This document shows positions 35,313 to 44,130 of a DNA stretch of 64,000 nucleotides, piece after piece. The notes under the pieces are model-generated. The model was given only the letters and a program-made list of their open reading frames with translations. It did not search any database and was not told where the DNA came from. Within the stretch, counting starts at the first letter, position 1, and the number at the start of each line of letters is the position of its first letter. The position numbers and the translations under genes are program-made. The stretch is from positions 1,054,001 through 1,118,000 of the forward strand of contig NZ_LR134384.1 in assembly GCF_900637655.1 (NCBI RefSeq), read 5' to 3'. The DNA comes from Segatella oris. GTDB lineage: Bacteria; Bacteroidota; Bacteroidia; Bacteroidales; Bacteroidaceae.

Positions 35313-36053
35313 TCAGAAAGTCCATTTTGCTGCTATTGTCGGCAAAGCATAAAAGCGGTTGTGTTCTCCCCGCTTGTTCCAGACGAAGTTGTTGCTCAGT
35401 TCAACCTCGCTGCCGAGGCTCAGATTGACGCCCTGCATGCCTTTCAATGCGTTGAGATTAAACCAGAACTGCGGCTCACTCAACACGATAAGCTTGCCAT
35501 TTACATTGGGATTGTACCATAAGTCGCAGAAACCGCTGAAGGTGCAAAGTCCATGTGCGAACGTCATCCCCCACACTTCGGTCAGCTGGAAGCCGCTGAA
35601 AGGGTGTGCACCATAGTGTCTGTTTTTGAAATAATACTTGTACATGGCCTGCACGGAGAATGTCTTTGAGAAGTCAGTACTATGCCAATTCCATGCACCT
35701 CCTAACAACACAGCATGTTGGAAGCGCGTTGCCTGCCAACTGTTTTCGTCAGAAGAGAGTCCGCCATTATATTCAATGTGGGCTGCCCACTGCTTGTTTT
35801 TGGTGAGATTGAACTCGCGTGAAACCTCCCAATAGGCTCCCGCAACGCCGTCTCTCTGATAGTCTATGTCGGTAAATAAGTAAGTACTGCCCCATTTGTC
35901 AGGCTTGAACATTTCTACAGTGGTAGTAACCGAAGGCCTGTTTGTAAGGTCTTTGTAGAGAGAATGACCGAGGTCGTAGTGCAATTGCACATTCTGTGCC
36001 GTCGCTCCCAAGGCAAGGAGCAGGAGCAGTGGCATGAGAACAGATTTTTTCAT
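35313..36053 (-). CDS. DUF5020 family outer-membrane protein (Tsx-like)
   Basis: A 246-residue exported barrel protein. It has a signal peptide (about 1-19, ending ATAQ) and mature start NVQLHYDLGHSLY. The pattern TTTVEMFKPDKWGSTYLFTD, AAHIEYNGGL and the terminal YALPTIAAKWTF fits DUF5020, related to nucleoside-specific Tsx channels. The substrate is unknown. It lies at the end of a minus-strand gene series but is 30 bp past the next gene, so it may be cotranscribed. Confidence 0.85.
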   Translation of the reverse strand: MKKSVLMPLLLLLALGATAQNVQLHYDLGHSLYKDLTNRPSVTTTVEMFKPDKWGSTYLFTDIDYQRDGVAGAYWEVSREFNLTKNKQWAAHIEYNGGLSSDENSWQATRFQHAVLLGGAWNWHSTDFSKTFSVQAMYKYYFKNRHYGAHPFSGFQLTEVWGMTFAHGLCTFSGFCDLWYNPNVNGKLIVLSEPQFWFNLNALKGMQGVNLSLGSEVELSNNFVWNKRGEHNRFYALPTIAAKWTF

Positions 36054-36083
36054 AGATGTTATTTGTGGTATATAAGATAAATG

Positions 36084-36341
36084 TCAGAGAAGATTTCCTA
36101 ATTGTTCCACGGCCGATTTCATGTCGTCAGCGAAAGTCGTATGTGTCAGGAGAAAGCCTTCTTTGCCTTTGGCGAGAGTTTCATAGAGTGCGGGACTCAT
36201 CTCGTTGACATACTCGCTGATGGCATATTCGATGTCATCTTTCTGGTGTTCACTGTGCGAAAAGGCATAAACTTGCCATTTCTGATGAAAGAAGCAATAG
36301 GCTGCTTCGATGCTGTCTTTGGTGAATGAAGGCTTTTCCAT
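36084..36341 (-). CDS. Small conserved cytosolic protein
   Basis: An 85-residue protein (MEKPSFTKDSIEAAYCFFHQ, QKDDIEYAISEYVNEMSPAL, LLTHTTFADDMKSAVEQL) that I recognise as widely conserved in Bacteroidales but without a known function. The ATG at 36341 is chosen because the 12 extra upstream codons lie within the lptD-like gene in another frame and are not conserved. It starts 5 bp after the lptD-like stop, so the two are coupled. Confidence 0.7.
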   Translation of the reverse strand: MEKPSFTKDSIEAAYCFFHQKWQVYAFSHSEHQKDDIEYAISEYVNEMSPALYETLAKGKEGFLLTHTTFADDMKSAVEQLGNLL

Positions 36342-36345
36342 AGGC

Positions 36346-39177
36346 TTAATACCACTGCACGGCATTGCTGTAGCCACTGCGTTTGTCGTATTTCAGTGCG
36401 TCGGTGAGTGTGCTTGCATTGCAGCGGAAAGTGAAATTGTAACTTGTGTAAGGTGCAAGAACGACTTGACAGCTCATGTTGAAGCAGTGAAGATCGCGCT
36501 GCAGACTGGCTGTTGTCATGCTGAGTGCGTGGTGTTCGAAGTCATAACCCGACGAAAAACTGATGTTCCAACCGTCGCTGATGCGCAGGTTACCGCTGAA
36601 GTTCAAGGTTTGTGAGAACGTGTAGGGATAGCGCATCGTCTTGTAGTTGAACCTGTTGATGTCGTTACTCTCACGCATCGTGATGCCATATCCAAAGGTG
36701 ATAGACCATGGCATGCTGAAACTCATGTAGCCATCATCATCGGTCTTTGCCTTGTGGCCACTACCTTTACGGCGTGCACTGCGCTGTCCTTCGATCATAT
36801 CATCGTCAACATTCGACTCGATATCAGTGTCAACTCCTTCTGCCTCGGGGTCGTTGCGCTTGCTTTTCGTGTCGTCATCATCTCCGCCTCCACCGAAAAG
36901 CTTCTTTATTTTCTCTGGAGTGAGCGTGTAAGAGATGTTCTGCGACATGCCCTGGAAACGGCCGATCTTGCCCATTCCCCAATAGGTGTGGTTGCCGACA
37001 TAGGGCTCTCCGTTGCTGTTGAGCTCGTAGGCATAGGATGCAAAGACGGCATTGAGGTTGAAAGTATAGTTCTTCCACCACTTCAGACGCAGGTCGACAC
37101 TGAGGTCACTCCATGGTTTCTCCTTGGCTGCCATGTTGTATGACATTCTGAAACCGAGGTTATCGATGATGCTTATCTTGCGGATGCCGGTTGAATCCTT
37201 GTCGGATTTAATCTTCATCTCAATGTTGTTGTCGAACGAAAAACTTACATTTCCCGTCTTTCCCCGGCCGGGAACGCTGTAAAGACCATTGGAATAAGGT
37301 GAATAGTCAACGAGTTCGACGCTGCCGTCGGCATTGGTTCGCTGATAAGTGCTGTAGTAACCATAGCGTGAAGAGCCGAAGTCGGGTGCATAGCTGAAGC
37401 TGACCGAAGGCGTGATGACATGGCGGATAGCCTGGATTTTGTCGCCGAAAATCTTGCGGTTAGGTATGAACATACCGTAGAGTTTAGTGCTTGCACTGAG
37501 GCTAAGGTCCCAATTGTAGATGTTATGGAAGCCATATGTGGTGTCGGAAACCTCCTTTTGAGTGGTTCTGTTCCATGATTTTGTCACCTTGTTGGTATAC
37601 ATTCGGTCGGTGAAATTGAACGAAGGACTCACGTTGATGTAGTTGAACAGCGTGAAGTTTCCACTCACCGGGATGCGATGTTGCATACCGTTGCGCCAGT
37701 CTTTGATGAGATTGGAGCGGAGAAGACGGTCTTCTTTCGTGTTGATAGAGTTGCTGATTTGTCCTGTGTAGCTGACGGAAATCTTCTCATACCAGCGTTC
37801 TGCGCCTGCGGCATGACGTCGTTTGAAAGGATAGAAACGGCTCAGACTGATGTTCAGATCAGGCAGAGTGAGCGCTATACTCGAGTCGCTCATGTTCTGA
37901 TTCAGGTTGGCAGTGGCACTCAAGGAAAGGCCGATGCTCGAGAAGTTGGTGCCCCAACTGACCGAAGAAGTACGTGTTGTCTGCGTGAGTGTCTGTGGAT
38001 TGTAGAGGCTTCCCAAGTTGTTGCGCTCATAACTTGACGTGGCAAAGTTCACACTTGCAGCCAAAGAACTGTACGGACTGGCTTTCTGATCCTGGCGATG
38101 ACTCCATTGTATCTTGAAACTTTGCTGTCGGGTGTAATCCGGTAAGCCTTTATCTCCGGTCTTGGTATCTTGATATGCGGCGTAGAAAGTGCCGTTGTAA
38201 CGATAGCGTTTGCGGTAGTTAGTGGCTACACTCAAGCCCCATGAGCCTTTAGTATAAATCTCACCGAGGAGCTTCAAGTCCCATTTGTCGCTCAAAGCAA
38301 AGTAATATCCACCGTCGCGGAGATAGAAACCGCGTGTGCTTTCATCGCCATATGAGGGCATGATGAAACCGCTTGAATATTTCTTGGAGAATGGAAAGAA
38401 GCCATAGGGGATGGCTAATGGCAACGGAACATCAGCTACAACAAGATATGCCGGGCCGAAAACAACGTCCTTTCCAGGGCGTACTTTGGCACGTGAAAGG
38501 GCGATATAGAAGTCCGGACAGTCTTTATCACAAGTGGTATAACGGCCATGTTTCAGGAAAATCTCACCTTTGTCATTGCGCTTGGAAAGCTGACTTGAAA
38601 GGAAACCCTCCTGTTGTTGGGTCGTAACATTCTGTATAAGTCCCTTCTTACTCTTGAAGTTGAAGGCCATGGTATCGCTCTCATAGTTGTCTGATCCCAT
38701 GGAAAAAACAGGTGTTCCCGTTAGTCCTTTGGTAGCCGTATCGCGCACCCCGGTGGCATGAACGAGACTACTGTCCATGTTAAGATAGATACGTTCGCTC
38801 TTAAGATCCATGTTCTCGTACTTCACATTCGATGTTCCGTAGAGGAAAGCTGTCTTGTTTTGCGCGTCATAAACCATGGAGTCGTTGGCCGAAAAGGTCA
38901 CAGGAGCGTCTATTCCGTTCTTTTTTTGGCGGTTTAATGAGTCAAGATAAATGGAATCATCAATCTGTTTGTTGTGTCGGTAAATAGCCAATTGCAGCGA
39001 ATCCATCTTGGTTGTATCGATGATTTCACGGCCGGCAGAGTCTTTTCTCACGGCTTTGTTGATAGTAATGCTGTCATTAGAAGCACGCTTATGCTTCTTT
39101 CGAAATTGGTAGTCGGCATTGGCCATCATGAAAAGGACGGCACACAACAGCAGGGCTATAAACGAATATCTTCTCAT
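36346..39177 (-). CDS. lptD: Putative LPS assembly protein LptD
   Basis: A 943-residue outer-membrane protein from the ATG at 39177 (MRRYSFIALLLCAVLFMMAN signal sequence). The N-terminal third has OstA/LptA-like beta segments (VTFSANDSMVYDAQNKTAFL, DLKSERIYLNMDSSLVHATG), followed by a large barrel with many aromatic strands; it would place lipopolysaccharide in the outer leaflet. A highly acidic/basic insertion (FGGGGDDDDTKSKRNDPEAE and following, near residues 770-830) is probably a loop. Bacteroidetes LptD diverges from the E. coli protein, so the call rests on architecture. Confidence 0.8.
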   Translation of the reverse strand: MRRYSFIALLLCAVLFMMANADYQFRKKHKRASNDSITINKAVRKDSAGREIIDTTKMDSLQLAIYRHNKQIDDSIYLDSLNRQKKNGIDAPVTFSANDSMVYDAQNKTAFLYGTSNVKYENMDLKSERIYLNMDSSLVHATGVRDTATKGLTGTPVFSMGSDNYESDTMAFNFKSKKGLIQNVTTQQQEGFLSSQLSKRNDKGEIFLKHGRYTTCDKDCPDFYIALSRAKVRPGKDVVFGPAYLVVADVPLPLAIPYGFFPFSKKYSSGFIMPSYGDESTRGFYLRDGGYYFALSDKWDLKLLGEIYTKGSWGLSVATNYRKRYRYNGTFYAAYQDTKTGDKGLPDYTRQQSFKIQWSHRQDQKASPYSSLAASVNFATSSYERNNLGSLYNPQTLTQTTRTSSVSWGTNFSSIGLSLSATANLNQNMSDSSIALTLPDLNISLSRFYPFKRRHAAGAERWYEKISVSYTGQISNSINTKEDRLLRSNLIKDWRNGMQHRIPVSGNFTLFNYINVSPSFNFTDRMYTNKVTKSWNRTTQKEVSDTTYGFHNIYNWDLSLSASTKLYGMFIPNRKIFGDKIQAIRHVITPSVSFSYAPDFGSSRYGYYSTYQRTNADGSVELVDYSPYSNGLYSVPGRGKTGNVSFSFDNNIEMKIKSDKDSTGIRKISIIDNLGFRMSYNMAAKEKPWSDLSVDLRLKWWKNYTFNLNAVFASYAYELNSNGEPYVGNHTYWGMGKIGRFQGMSQNISYTLTPEKIKKLFGGGGDDDDTKSKRNDPEAEGVDTDIESNVDDDMIEGQRSARRKGSGHKAKTDDDGYMSFSMPWSITFGYGITMRESNDINRFNYKTMRYPYTFSQTLNFSGNLRISDGWNISFSSGYDFEHHALSMTTASLQRDLHCFNMSCQVVLAPYTSYNFTFRCNASTLTDALKYDKRSGYSNAVQWY

Positions 39178-39240
39178 TTGAACTGCAAAGATAGTGATAA
39201 ATCGCTGAAACACCCTTTCTTTCAGCGTTAAAAGATATTT

Positions 39241-39777
39241 TTATTCAAAGAGTTTCTCCCACCCTTTGAAGCGTTCTAAGCCTTCTTCTCCAAAGCGTTT
39301 AAGACTTCGTTCGGCTTGTTCAATGGTCTTTTCTACTTCGGGATGTGTCTTTGAAAAGAACTTGTCGGCATAACAGATGACTTTTTCTTCCATGGTTTCG
39401 GGCAGGAAGTCCTGATGAGGCAGAGGCAGATTGAGGCGTATAATCTCTTCTTTCGTGATGCCTGCTCCCGTGTGACGCTCGCATACTCTGGCATGTTTCG
39501 GATAGCCTTCTGCCCGTAGAAGTTCTGCACCTATACGTCCGTGAATGAGATAAGGCTCGCTTCCGAAGCAATAAATCCCAGGCGCATTGCATTTGAAAAT
39601 GCCGATATCGTGGAGCATGGCAGCCTCAATGATGAACTGACGGTCAAGGAGAAGCTCCGGATGAAGGTCACAAATGCGCACAGCACGCTTAGTAACAAGC
39701 GTGCTGTGTGTCATAAGTATATACCGAAGTTGATTGTCTTCGGGATAGTATTTATCAATGATTGCCTGATAATCCAT
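39241..39777 (-). CDS. HD-domain phosphohydrolase
   Basis: A 178-residue HD/HDIG-type hydrolase. The metal site is visible as MLHDIGIF (His56-Asp57) with His24 upstream (LMTHSTLVTKRAVRI) and HGRIGAELLRAEGY and ERHTGAG downstream. Such proteins dephosphorylate nucleotides or related compounds; the substrate cannot be told. It follows the carboxyltransferase gene by 3 bp and is very likely cotranscribed with it. Confidence 0.85.
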   Translation of the reverse strand: MDYQAIIDKYYPEDNQLRYILMTHSTLVTKRAVRICDLHPELLLDRQFIIEAAMLHDIGIFKCNAPGIYCFGSEPYLIHGRIGAELLRAEGYPKHARVCERHTGAGITKEEIIRLNLPLPHQDFLPETMEEKVICYADKFFSKTHPEVEKTIEQAERSLKRFGEEGLERFKGWEKLFE

Positions 39778-39780
39778 GGC

Positions 39781-41559
39781 TTATTCTGCCTCGGGACGCT
39801 GGATATAAGCTATCACATCGCCCTTACTTACCTTGGAACCTTGCTTGGCATTGATCTCAACAAGCTGTCCGCCGAGAGCTGCAGGAATAGCTTCAAACTC
39901 GCCCCATGGCGTGCAGATATAGCAGAAAGTGTCGCCTTCTTTGTATTCTTTTCCAATGAATGGCTCGATAGCCGGAGCTGCTTCGCCGTCTCCTTGGAAC
40001 TCCCAGAAGATCTGACCCTTTACAGGTGCAACGATAGCATCAGCCTTGGCGTGCTTGAATGCGGTTGCTTCTTCGAGGCTAACCTTTGCTCCAAGCTTTG
40101 CATCCTTGGCCTTCTGAAGGTCTTCCAAGAAGTTCTTCTTGGCTTGACCACTTTTATAATTACGGTATTGTTCAGGGTGCATAGCCAGTTCAAAGAGTTC
40201 TTCGTCGTCCTGACCATAGTCCCATCCGTTCTCATCCATTTCCTTCTTGAAGTCTTCAAGCGCGTTAGTGAGCAGGGTTCTTGGGTCAACATCAGTGAAT
40301 TCGCGCCCCTGTTTCTTTGCTAATTCAACGAGTTCCGGGTCGATTTTCCCAGGTACTTTACCGCTCTTTCCAAGGATCATACCCCACATAGACTCGTCCA
40401 TCATGACGAAACGGCCTTTACCTTGCTCCATCGTAAGCAGGTTCATGAGGGCAATGTTCTTAGTGTATTGGCTGAAAGGTGTCACCAATGGAGGATAACC
40501 TACACGTGGCCAAACATATTCAACTTCATTGAACAACTTCACAAGCATATCGTCCATAGAGAGTTCTTCCTCGCCTTTCTTCTTGCGAAGGTTATTGATT
40601 GTCTGGCGAATTCCACCGAGATCAGCCATCATGGAGCCCATCATTCCACCGGGAAGTCCGCAACCTAACAACAGAGAAGACATGTATTTGTTGGCTGGAT
40701 TGATGAAATAACCGAGCCATTCATCAATGAATTCCTGTGTCAGTGCACGTGCTTTCATGTAGGCGTTCATATTGATGTCTGGCACTTCGAAGCCCTCATT
40801 GCGCAGCATGCTCAATACAGAAATGATGTCAGGATGCACCTTACCCCATGACAAAGGCTCGATAGCTGTGTCGATGATGTCAGCTCCATTGTTGCATACT
40901 TCAAGGATAGAAGCCATTGAAAGTCCTGGGCCTGAGTGTCCGTGATATTCGATAATGATGTCCGGATGCTTGGTCTTGATAGCCTTAGTCAGCTTACCCA
41001 AGAATGCAGGCTGACCGATTCCGGCCATGTCTTTGAGGCAGATTTCCTCTGCACCTGCCTCAATAAGTTCATCGGCAAGCTTCGTGTAATACTCCAAAGT
41101 GTGCACAGGAGAGGTGGTGATACACAGTGCTGTCTGTGCAGTCATACCTGCTTCCTTGGCCCATTTGATAGAAGGTTTGATATTACGAACGTCATTCAGA
41201 CCGTCAAAGATACGTGTGATGTCGGTGCCTTGTGCATGCTTTACCTTGTACATCAAGGCGCGGACATCGTCAGGAACGGGGTACATGCGGAGGGCATTCA
41301 AGCCACGATCCAGCATGTGAGTCTTGATACCGGCCTCATGAAGCGGCTTGCAGAAAGCGCGAACGGCCTCGTTAGGGTTCTCACCGGCAAGGAGATTAAC
41401 CTGCTCAAAGGCACCACCATTGGTTTCAACACGGGCAAAACATCCCATCTCAACAAATACAGGAGCAATGCGTTCCAACTGATCTTTGCGTGGTTGGAAC
41501 TTGCCTGAACTCTGCCACATATCCCGATAGACGAGACTGAACTGTATTTTCTTTCCCAT
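39781..41559 (-). CDS. Pyruvate/oxaloacetate carboxyltransferase-like protein with degenerate biotinyl domain
   Basis: A 592-residue protein from the ATG at 41559 (MGKKIQFSLVYRDMWQSSGK). It has the carboxyltransferase barrel with Arg12-Asp13, the carbamylated-type Lys176 in LKDMAG and metal ligands His206 and His208 in EYHGHSGPG, like oxaloacetate decarboxylase alpha or pyruvate carboxylase subunit B. The C-terminal ~80 residues are a biotinyl-type fold, but where EAMKM should be it reads YICTPWGEFEAIPA, so the biotin-bearing Lys is absent. A separate biotin carrier would be needed. A longer frame to 41631 is not conserved. Confidence 0.85.
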   Translation of the reverse strand: MGKKIQFSLVYRDMWQSSGKFQPRKDQLERIAPVFVEMGCFARVETNGGAFEQVNLLAGENPNEAVRAFCKPLHEAGIKTHMLDRGLNALRMYPVPDDVRALMYKVKHAQGTDITRIFDGLNDVRNIKPSIKWAKEAGMTAQTALCITTSPVHTLEYYTKLADELIEAGAEEICLKDMAGIGQPAFLGKLTKAIKTKHPDIIIEYHGHSGPGLSMASILEVCNNGADIIDTAIEPLSWGKVHPDIISVLSMLRNEGFEVPDINMNAYMKARALTQEFIDEWLGYFINPANKYMSSLLLGCGLPGGMMGSMMADLGGIRQTINNLRKKKGEEELSMDDMLVKLFNEVEYVWPRVGYPPLVTPFSQYTKNIALMNLLTMEQGKGRFVMMDESMWGMILGKSGKVPGKIDPELVELAKKQGREFTDVDPRTLLTNALEDFKKEMDENGWDYGQDDEELFELAMHPEQYRNYKSGQAKKNFLEDLQKAKDAKLGAKVSLEEATAFKHAKADAIVAPVKGQIFWEFQGDGEAAPAIEPFIGKEYKEGDTFCYICTPWGEFEAIPAALGGQLVEINAKQGSKVSKGDVIAYIQRPEAE

Positions 41560-41718
41560 TATATGATTATAATATGTATTTGATATCCTTTGAATAAAAA
41601 AGGCACTTGCCTGTCGGTGTATTTCAACCACAATGCAACAAGAACCCGTCGGGCTGCAAAATTAGGTAAAAAAATCCAAAAACGGCATGATAACATGTAT
41701 TTTTTGCAATTATTGCTT

Positions 41719-41726
41719 TATATTTG
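41719..41726 (+). promoter_or_regulatory. -7 box of the lipoprotein gene
   Basis: TATATTTG lies 18 bp before the ATG at 41745; a -33 box at the usual distance is not evident. Confidence 0.5.
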
Positions 41727-41744
41727 CACAAAATTTAGAATCTT

Positions 41745-42587
41745 ATGAAAACGAAGACATATGCAGCCATTTTGTGCGTCATTCTGCTGCTGACGGCGTG
41801 TGGTGAAAAGGCAAAAACAACCGCAAGTCAGGAGGAACAACCGAATGAAGAAGTGAAGATGAAAGGCGACAGCACTGTCTATGGACTTGCATGTGAAGGC
41901 TGTAACGACTCCACCATCGTGCTTTTGCCTTTCGATGGGCGTGATCCTGTGTCTTATGAAATCATTGATGCCAATCGCAACGGTCGTGTGTTGGGCGACA
42001 TTCAGATTGGTGATTGGATTGGTGTTGTAGTCAGCAAGCAAGACAAGCGCGTGGCCGATGAGGTGATTGATCTCGACGAATTGAAAGGCATCTGGTGCTA
42101 TGTCGTCATGCCACAGATGCGCGATTACGAAAAGATGAGCAAGCGGTTGCAGAGCCGTATGATGCGCAACATGCCCGATTCGATAAAGCAAACCTATCTT
42201 ATTCCACGCGAATATGGTTTCTGGTTGCGTCGTCAATGGACGGCACAAAGTGTGGGTTATGTCAGCGAACAGTCGTCTTTGGAGCAGGAAAGCCCTGTAG
42301 TTTATCCGCAATTAGGCTACTTTACGGGGTGGCATATATGGAATGGAAAGCTTATTATAGAGAGTGCGACGCCTGTTTATAATAAGGATAATACCGTCAC
42401 GATTACCAATCCGTGCAAAGACACCTGTATCATTGTCTACTTAGGGCAGGACTCTCTCGTGCTCAGTGACGGCTTTGTGTCACGCAGTTACTATCGTAAA
42501 AAAGATATTAACGATGTCAATGTCAAGGCTCGTTATATCGCTGAAAAACTGAAAAAAGAGGCATTACGCAAGACAATGCAGCAGTAG
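41745..42587 (+). CDS. Lipoprotein of unknown function
   Basis: A 280-residue lipoprotein: signal with lipobox LLTAC (Cys19), then a Gln/Glu-rich linker. The body has two possible beta domains: about 38-95 (VYGLACEGCNDSTIVLLPFD, VLGDIQIGDWIGVVVSKQD, OB-like) and about 190-240 (KLIIESATPVYNKDNTVTI). I recognise it as a conserved Bacteroidales lipoprotein without known role. It is divergent from the carboxyltransferase gene and alone. Confidence 0.75.
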   Translation: MKTKTYAAILCVILLLTACGEKAKTTASQEEQPNEEVKMKGDSTVYGLACEGCNDSTIVLLPFDGRDPVSYEIIDANRNGRVLGDIQIGDWIGVVVSKQDKRVADEVIDLDELKGIWCYVVMPQMRDYEKMSKRLQSRMMRNMPDSIKQTYLIPREYGFWLRRQWTAQSVGYVSEQSSLEQESPVVYPQLGYFTGWHIWNGKLIIESATPVYNKDNTVTITNPCKDTCIIVYLGQDSLVLSDGFVSRSYYRKKDINDVNVKARYIAEKLKKEALRKTMQQ

Positions 42588-42633
42588 TGATACCCACCCC
42601 CGACTCATCTGATACCTACCCCCGCCCCCTCCC

Positions 42634-42960
42634 GAGGGGAGGGGAGAATGAGATAGCGGAGCCTTTTCTGTCTCATTATTTTCTTCGTCTTGCTCATTCA
42701 ACGAACAACGCCCTACGGTTCGAGGGGAGGGGAGAGTGAGATTGCGGAGCCTTTTCTATCTCATTATTTTCTTTGTCTTGCTCACTCAACGAACAACGAC
42801 CTACGGTTCGAGGGGAGGGGAGAGTGAGATTGCGGAGCCTTTTCTGTCTCATTATTTTCTTCGTCTTACTCACTTAACGAACAACGACCTACAGTTCCAA
42901 AGGAGGGGAGAGTGAGATTGTGGAGCCTCCCCCTGCCCCTCCGAAGGAGGGGAGAATGAG
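42634..42960. repeat. Tandem array of 88-bp units
   Basis: GAGGGGAGGGGAGA recurs at 42634, 42722, 42810 and (as AGGAGGGGAGAG) near 42898, each time 88 bp apart. Each unit continues with TGAGATTGCGGAGCC, TTTTCT, TCTCATTATTTTCTT and AACGAACAACG. The last unit is diverged and ends in the C-rich/G-rich palindrome CCCCTCCGAAGGAGGGG. Confidence 0.85.
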
Positions 42961-43474
42961 ATTACAGACTAATTAGTGAGGGTTCACAGGCTTTTTAAGC
43001 CTGTGCAATCCGCTAAGCATGGTCAGTATGTTTTCTGCCTTGTATGTTCTGAAAATACTTAACAAATGCCTTCGTAGGATTTACGCATTTGAAAACGGAA
43101 ATCCTTTTGTCCGAAATACGCGCGAAATTCAGTGATTAAGTAAGCTTCTGACAGTCAGTTTGTTACAGATAAAGATTGTTGTTATCGTATGAAATCACAT
43201 GAATGCAACGCGCAATCTAAGGCAGATTACACGATAATCTGCCTTAGATTGTGTCGCTTTCTCTATCATTTTATTGGACTGAAATTACCGGAAATTCTGC
43301 AAGAACTTGTTTTGTCAAATTTATTACACTATGTTTTCAAAGCTTGTTTTTTGGTAAACAATATCAACAAAGTTGCCCGTTCTCCTCCCTCCTTTTACAA
43401 CATAACTCACCAATTTCTTGCACGTTTGGGAATTTATAACGAACTTTGTGCCACGTTATTAAACGACACAACAG
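42961..43474. other. Intergenic region with hairpins before the FAH gene
   Basis: No gene is supported; a frame at 43189-43518 overlaps the FAH gene and has no family resemblance. A perfect 9-bp hairpin (CACAGGCTT/AAGCCTGTG, 42985-43005) could be a terminator though it lacks a T run. From about 43068 to 43190 there is a partial copy of the dispersed repeat (ACAAATGCC, CGAAATACGCGCG). A perfect 17-bp stem lies at 43213-43251. Confidence 0.5.
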
Positions 43475-44092
43475 ATGAAGATATTTGCCGTAGGCATGAA
43501 CTATATGCAGCACAATAAAACGCTGCCCGGCTCGTTTTCTAAATCAGAGAACCCCGTCATTTTCACCAAATGCGACACTGCTTTGCTGAAAGACGGCAAG
43601 CCGTTCTTTATCCCCGACCACCTCGGAAGCATCGAATATGAAACCGAATTGGTGGTGCGCATCTGCAAATTGGGCAAGACTGTTCCCGTAAGATTTGCCT
43701 CCCGATACTACGATGCGGTGACGGTGGGCATTGATTTCACGGCTCGTGAACTGCAAAGTCGATTGCGGGAGCAAGGCCTTCCATGGGATCTTTGCAAGGG
43801 ATTTGACGGTGCAGCCGCACTCGGGACATTCGTTCCTTTGGATAAGATAAAGCCCGTTCAGAACCTTCGCTTTCATCTTGACATCAATGGAACTACGGTT
43901 CAGGAAGGCTATTCGGGCGATATGCTCCACCAAGTGGATGAGATTGTCTCGTATATCAGCCGATATTTCACGCTCCGCACAGGCGACTTGCTCTATACCG
44001 GCTGTCCAACGGGCTGCGGTCCCGTAAGGATTAACGATCATCTTGAGGGCTATCTTGAGGAACAAAAGGTATTGGAATTCAATTGCAAATAA
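43475..44092 (+). CDS. Fumarylacetoacetate hydrolase (FAH) family protein
   Basis: A 205-residue FAH-family enzyme (MKIFAVGMNYMQHNKTLPGS). The acidic metal ligands are in GSIEYETELVVRI and the later Asp in VTVGIDFTARELQ; LYTGCPTGCGPVRINDHLEG is the C-terminal mark, with a Cys-rich variation of the usual GTP-x-GVG. Family members hydrolyse or decarboxylate beta-diketo acids, for example oxaloacetate or acylpyruvates. It is short, as is usual in Bacteroidales. Its end overlaps the open frame leading into porU. Confidence 0.9.
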   Translation: MKIFAVGMNYMQHNKTLPGSFSKSENPVIFTKCDTALLKDGKPFFIPDHLGSIEYETELVVRICKLGKTVPVRFASRYYDAVTVGIDFTARELQSRLREQGLPWDLCKGFDGAAALGTFVPLDKIKPVQNLRFHLDINGTTVQEGYSGDMLHQVDEIVSYISRYFTLRTGDLLYTGCPTGCGPVRINDHLEGYLEEQKVLEFNCK

Positions 44093-44130
44093 CAGTTATC
44101 AACCATCACATCAACCAACAACGCACCGCT

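Noticed and set aside
36754..37143. Plus-strand frames of up to 129 codons within the lptD-like gene
   Set aside because: They are shadows of the minus-strand barrel gene, without conserved features.
43189..43518. A 109-codon frame overlapping the FAH gene start
   Set aside because: It contains the perfect hairpin at 43213, has no family resemblance and runs into the certain FAH gene in another frame.
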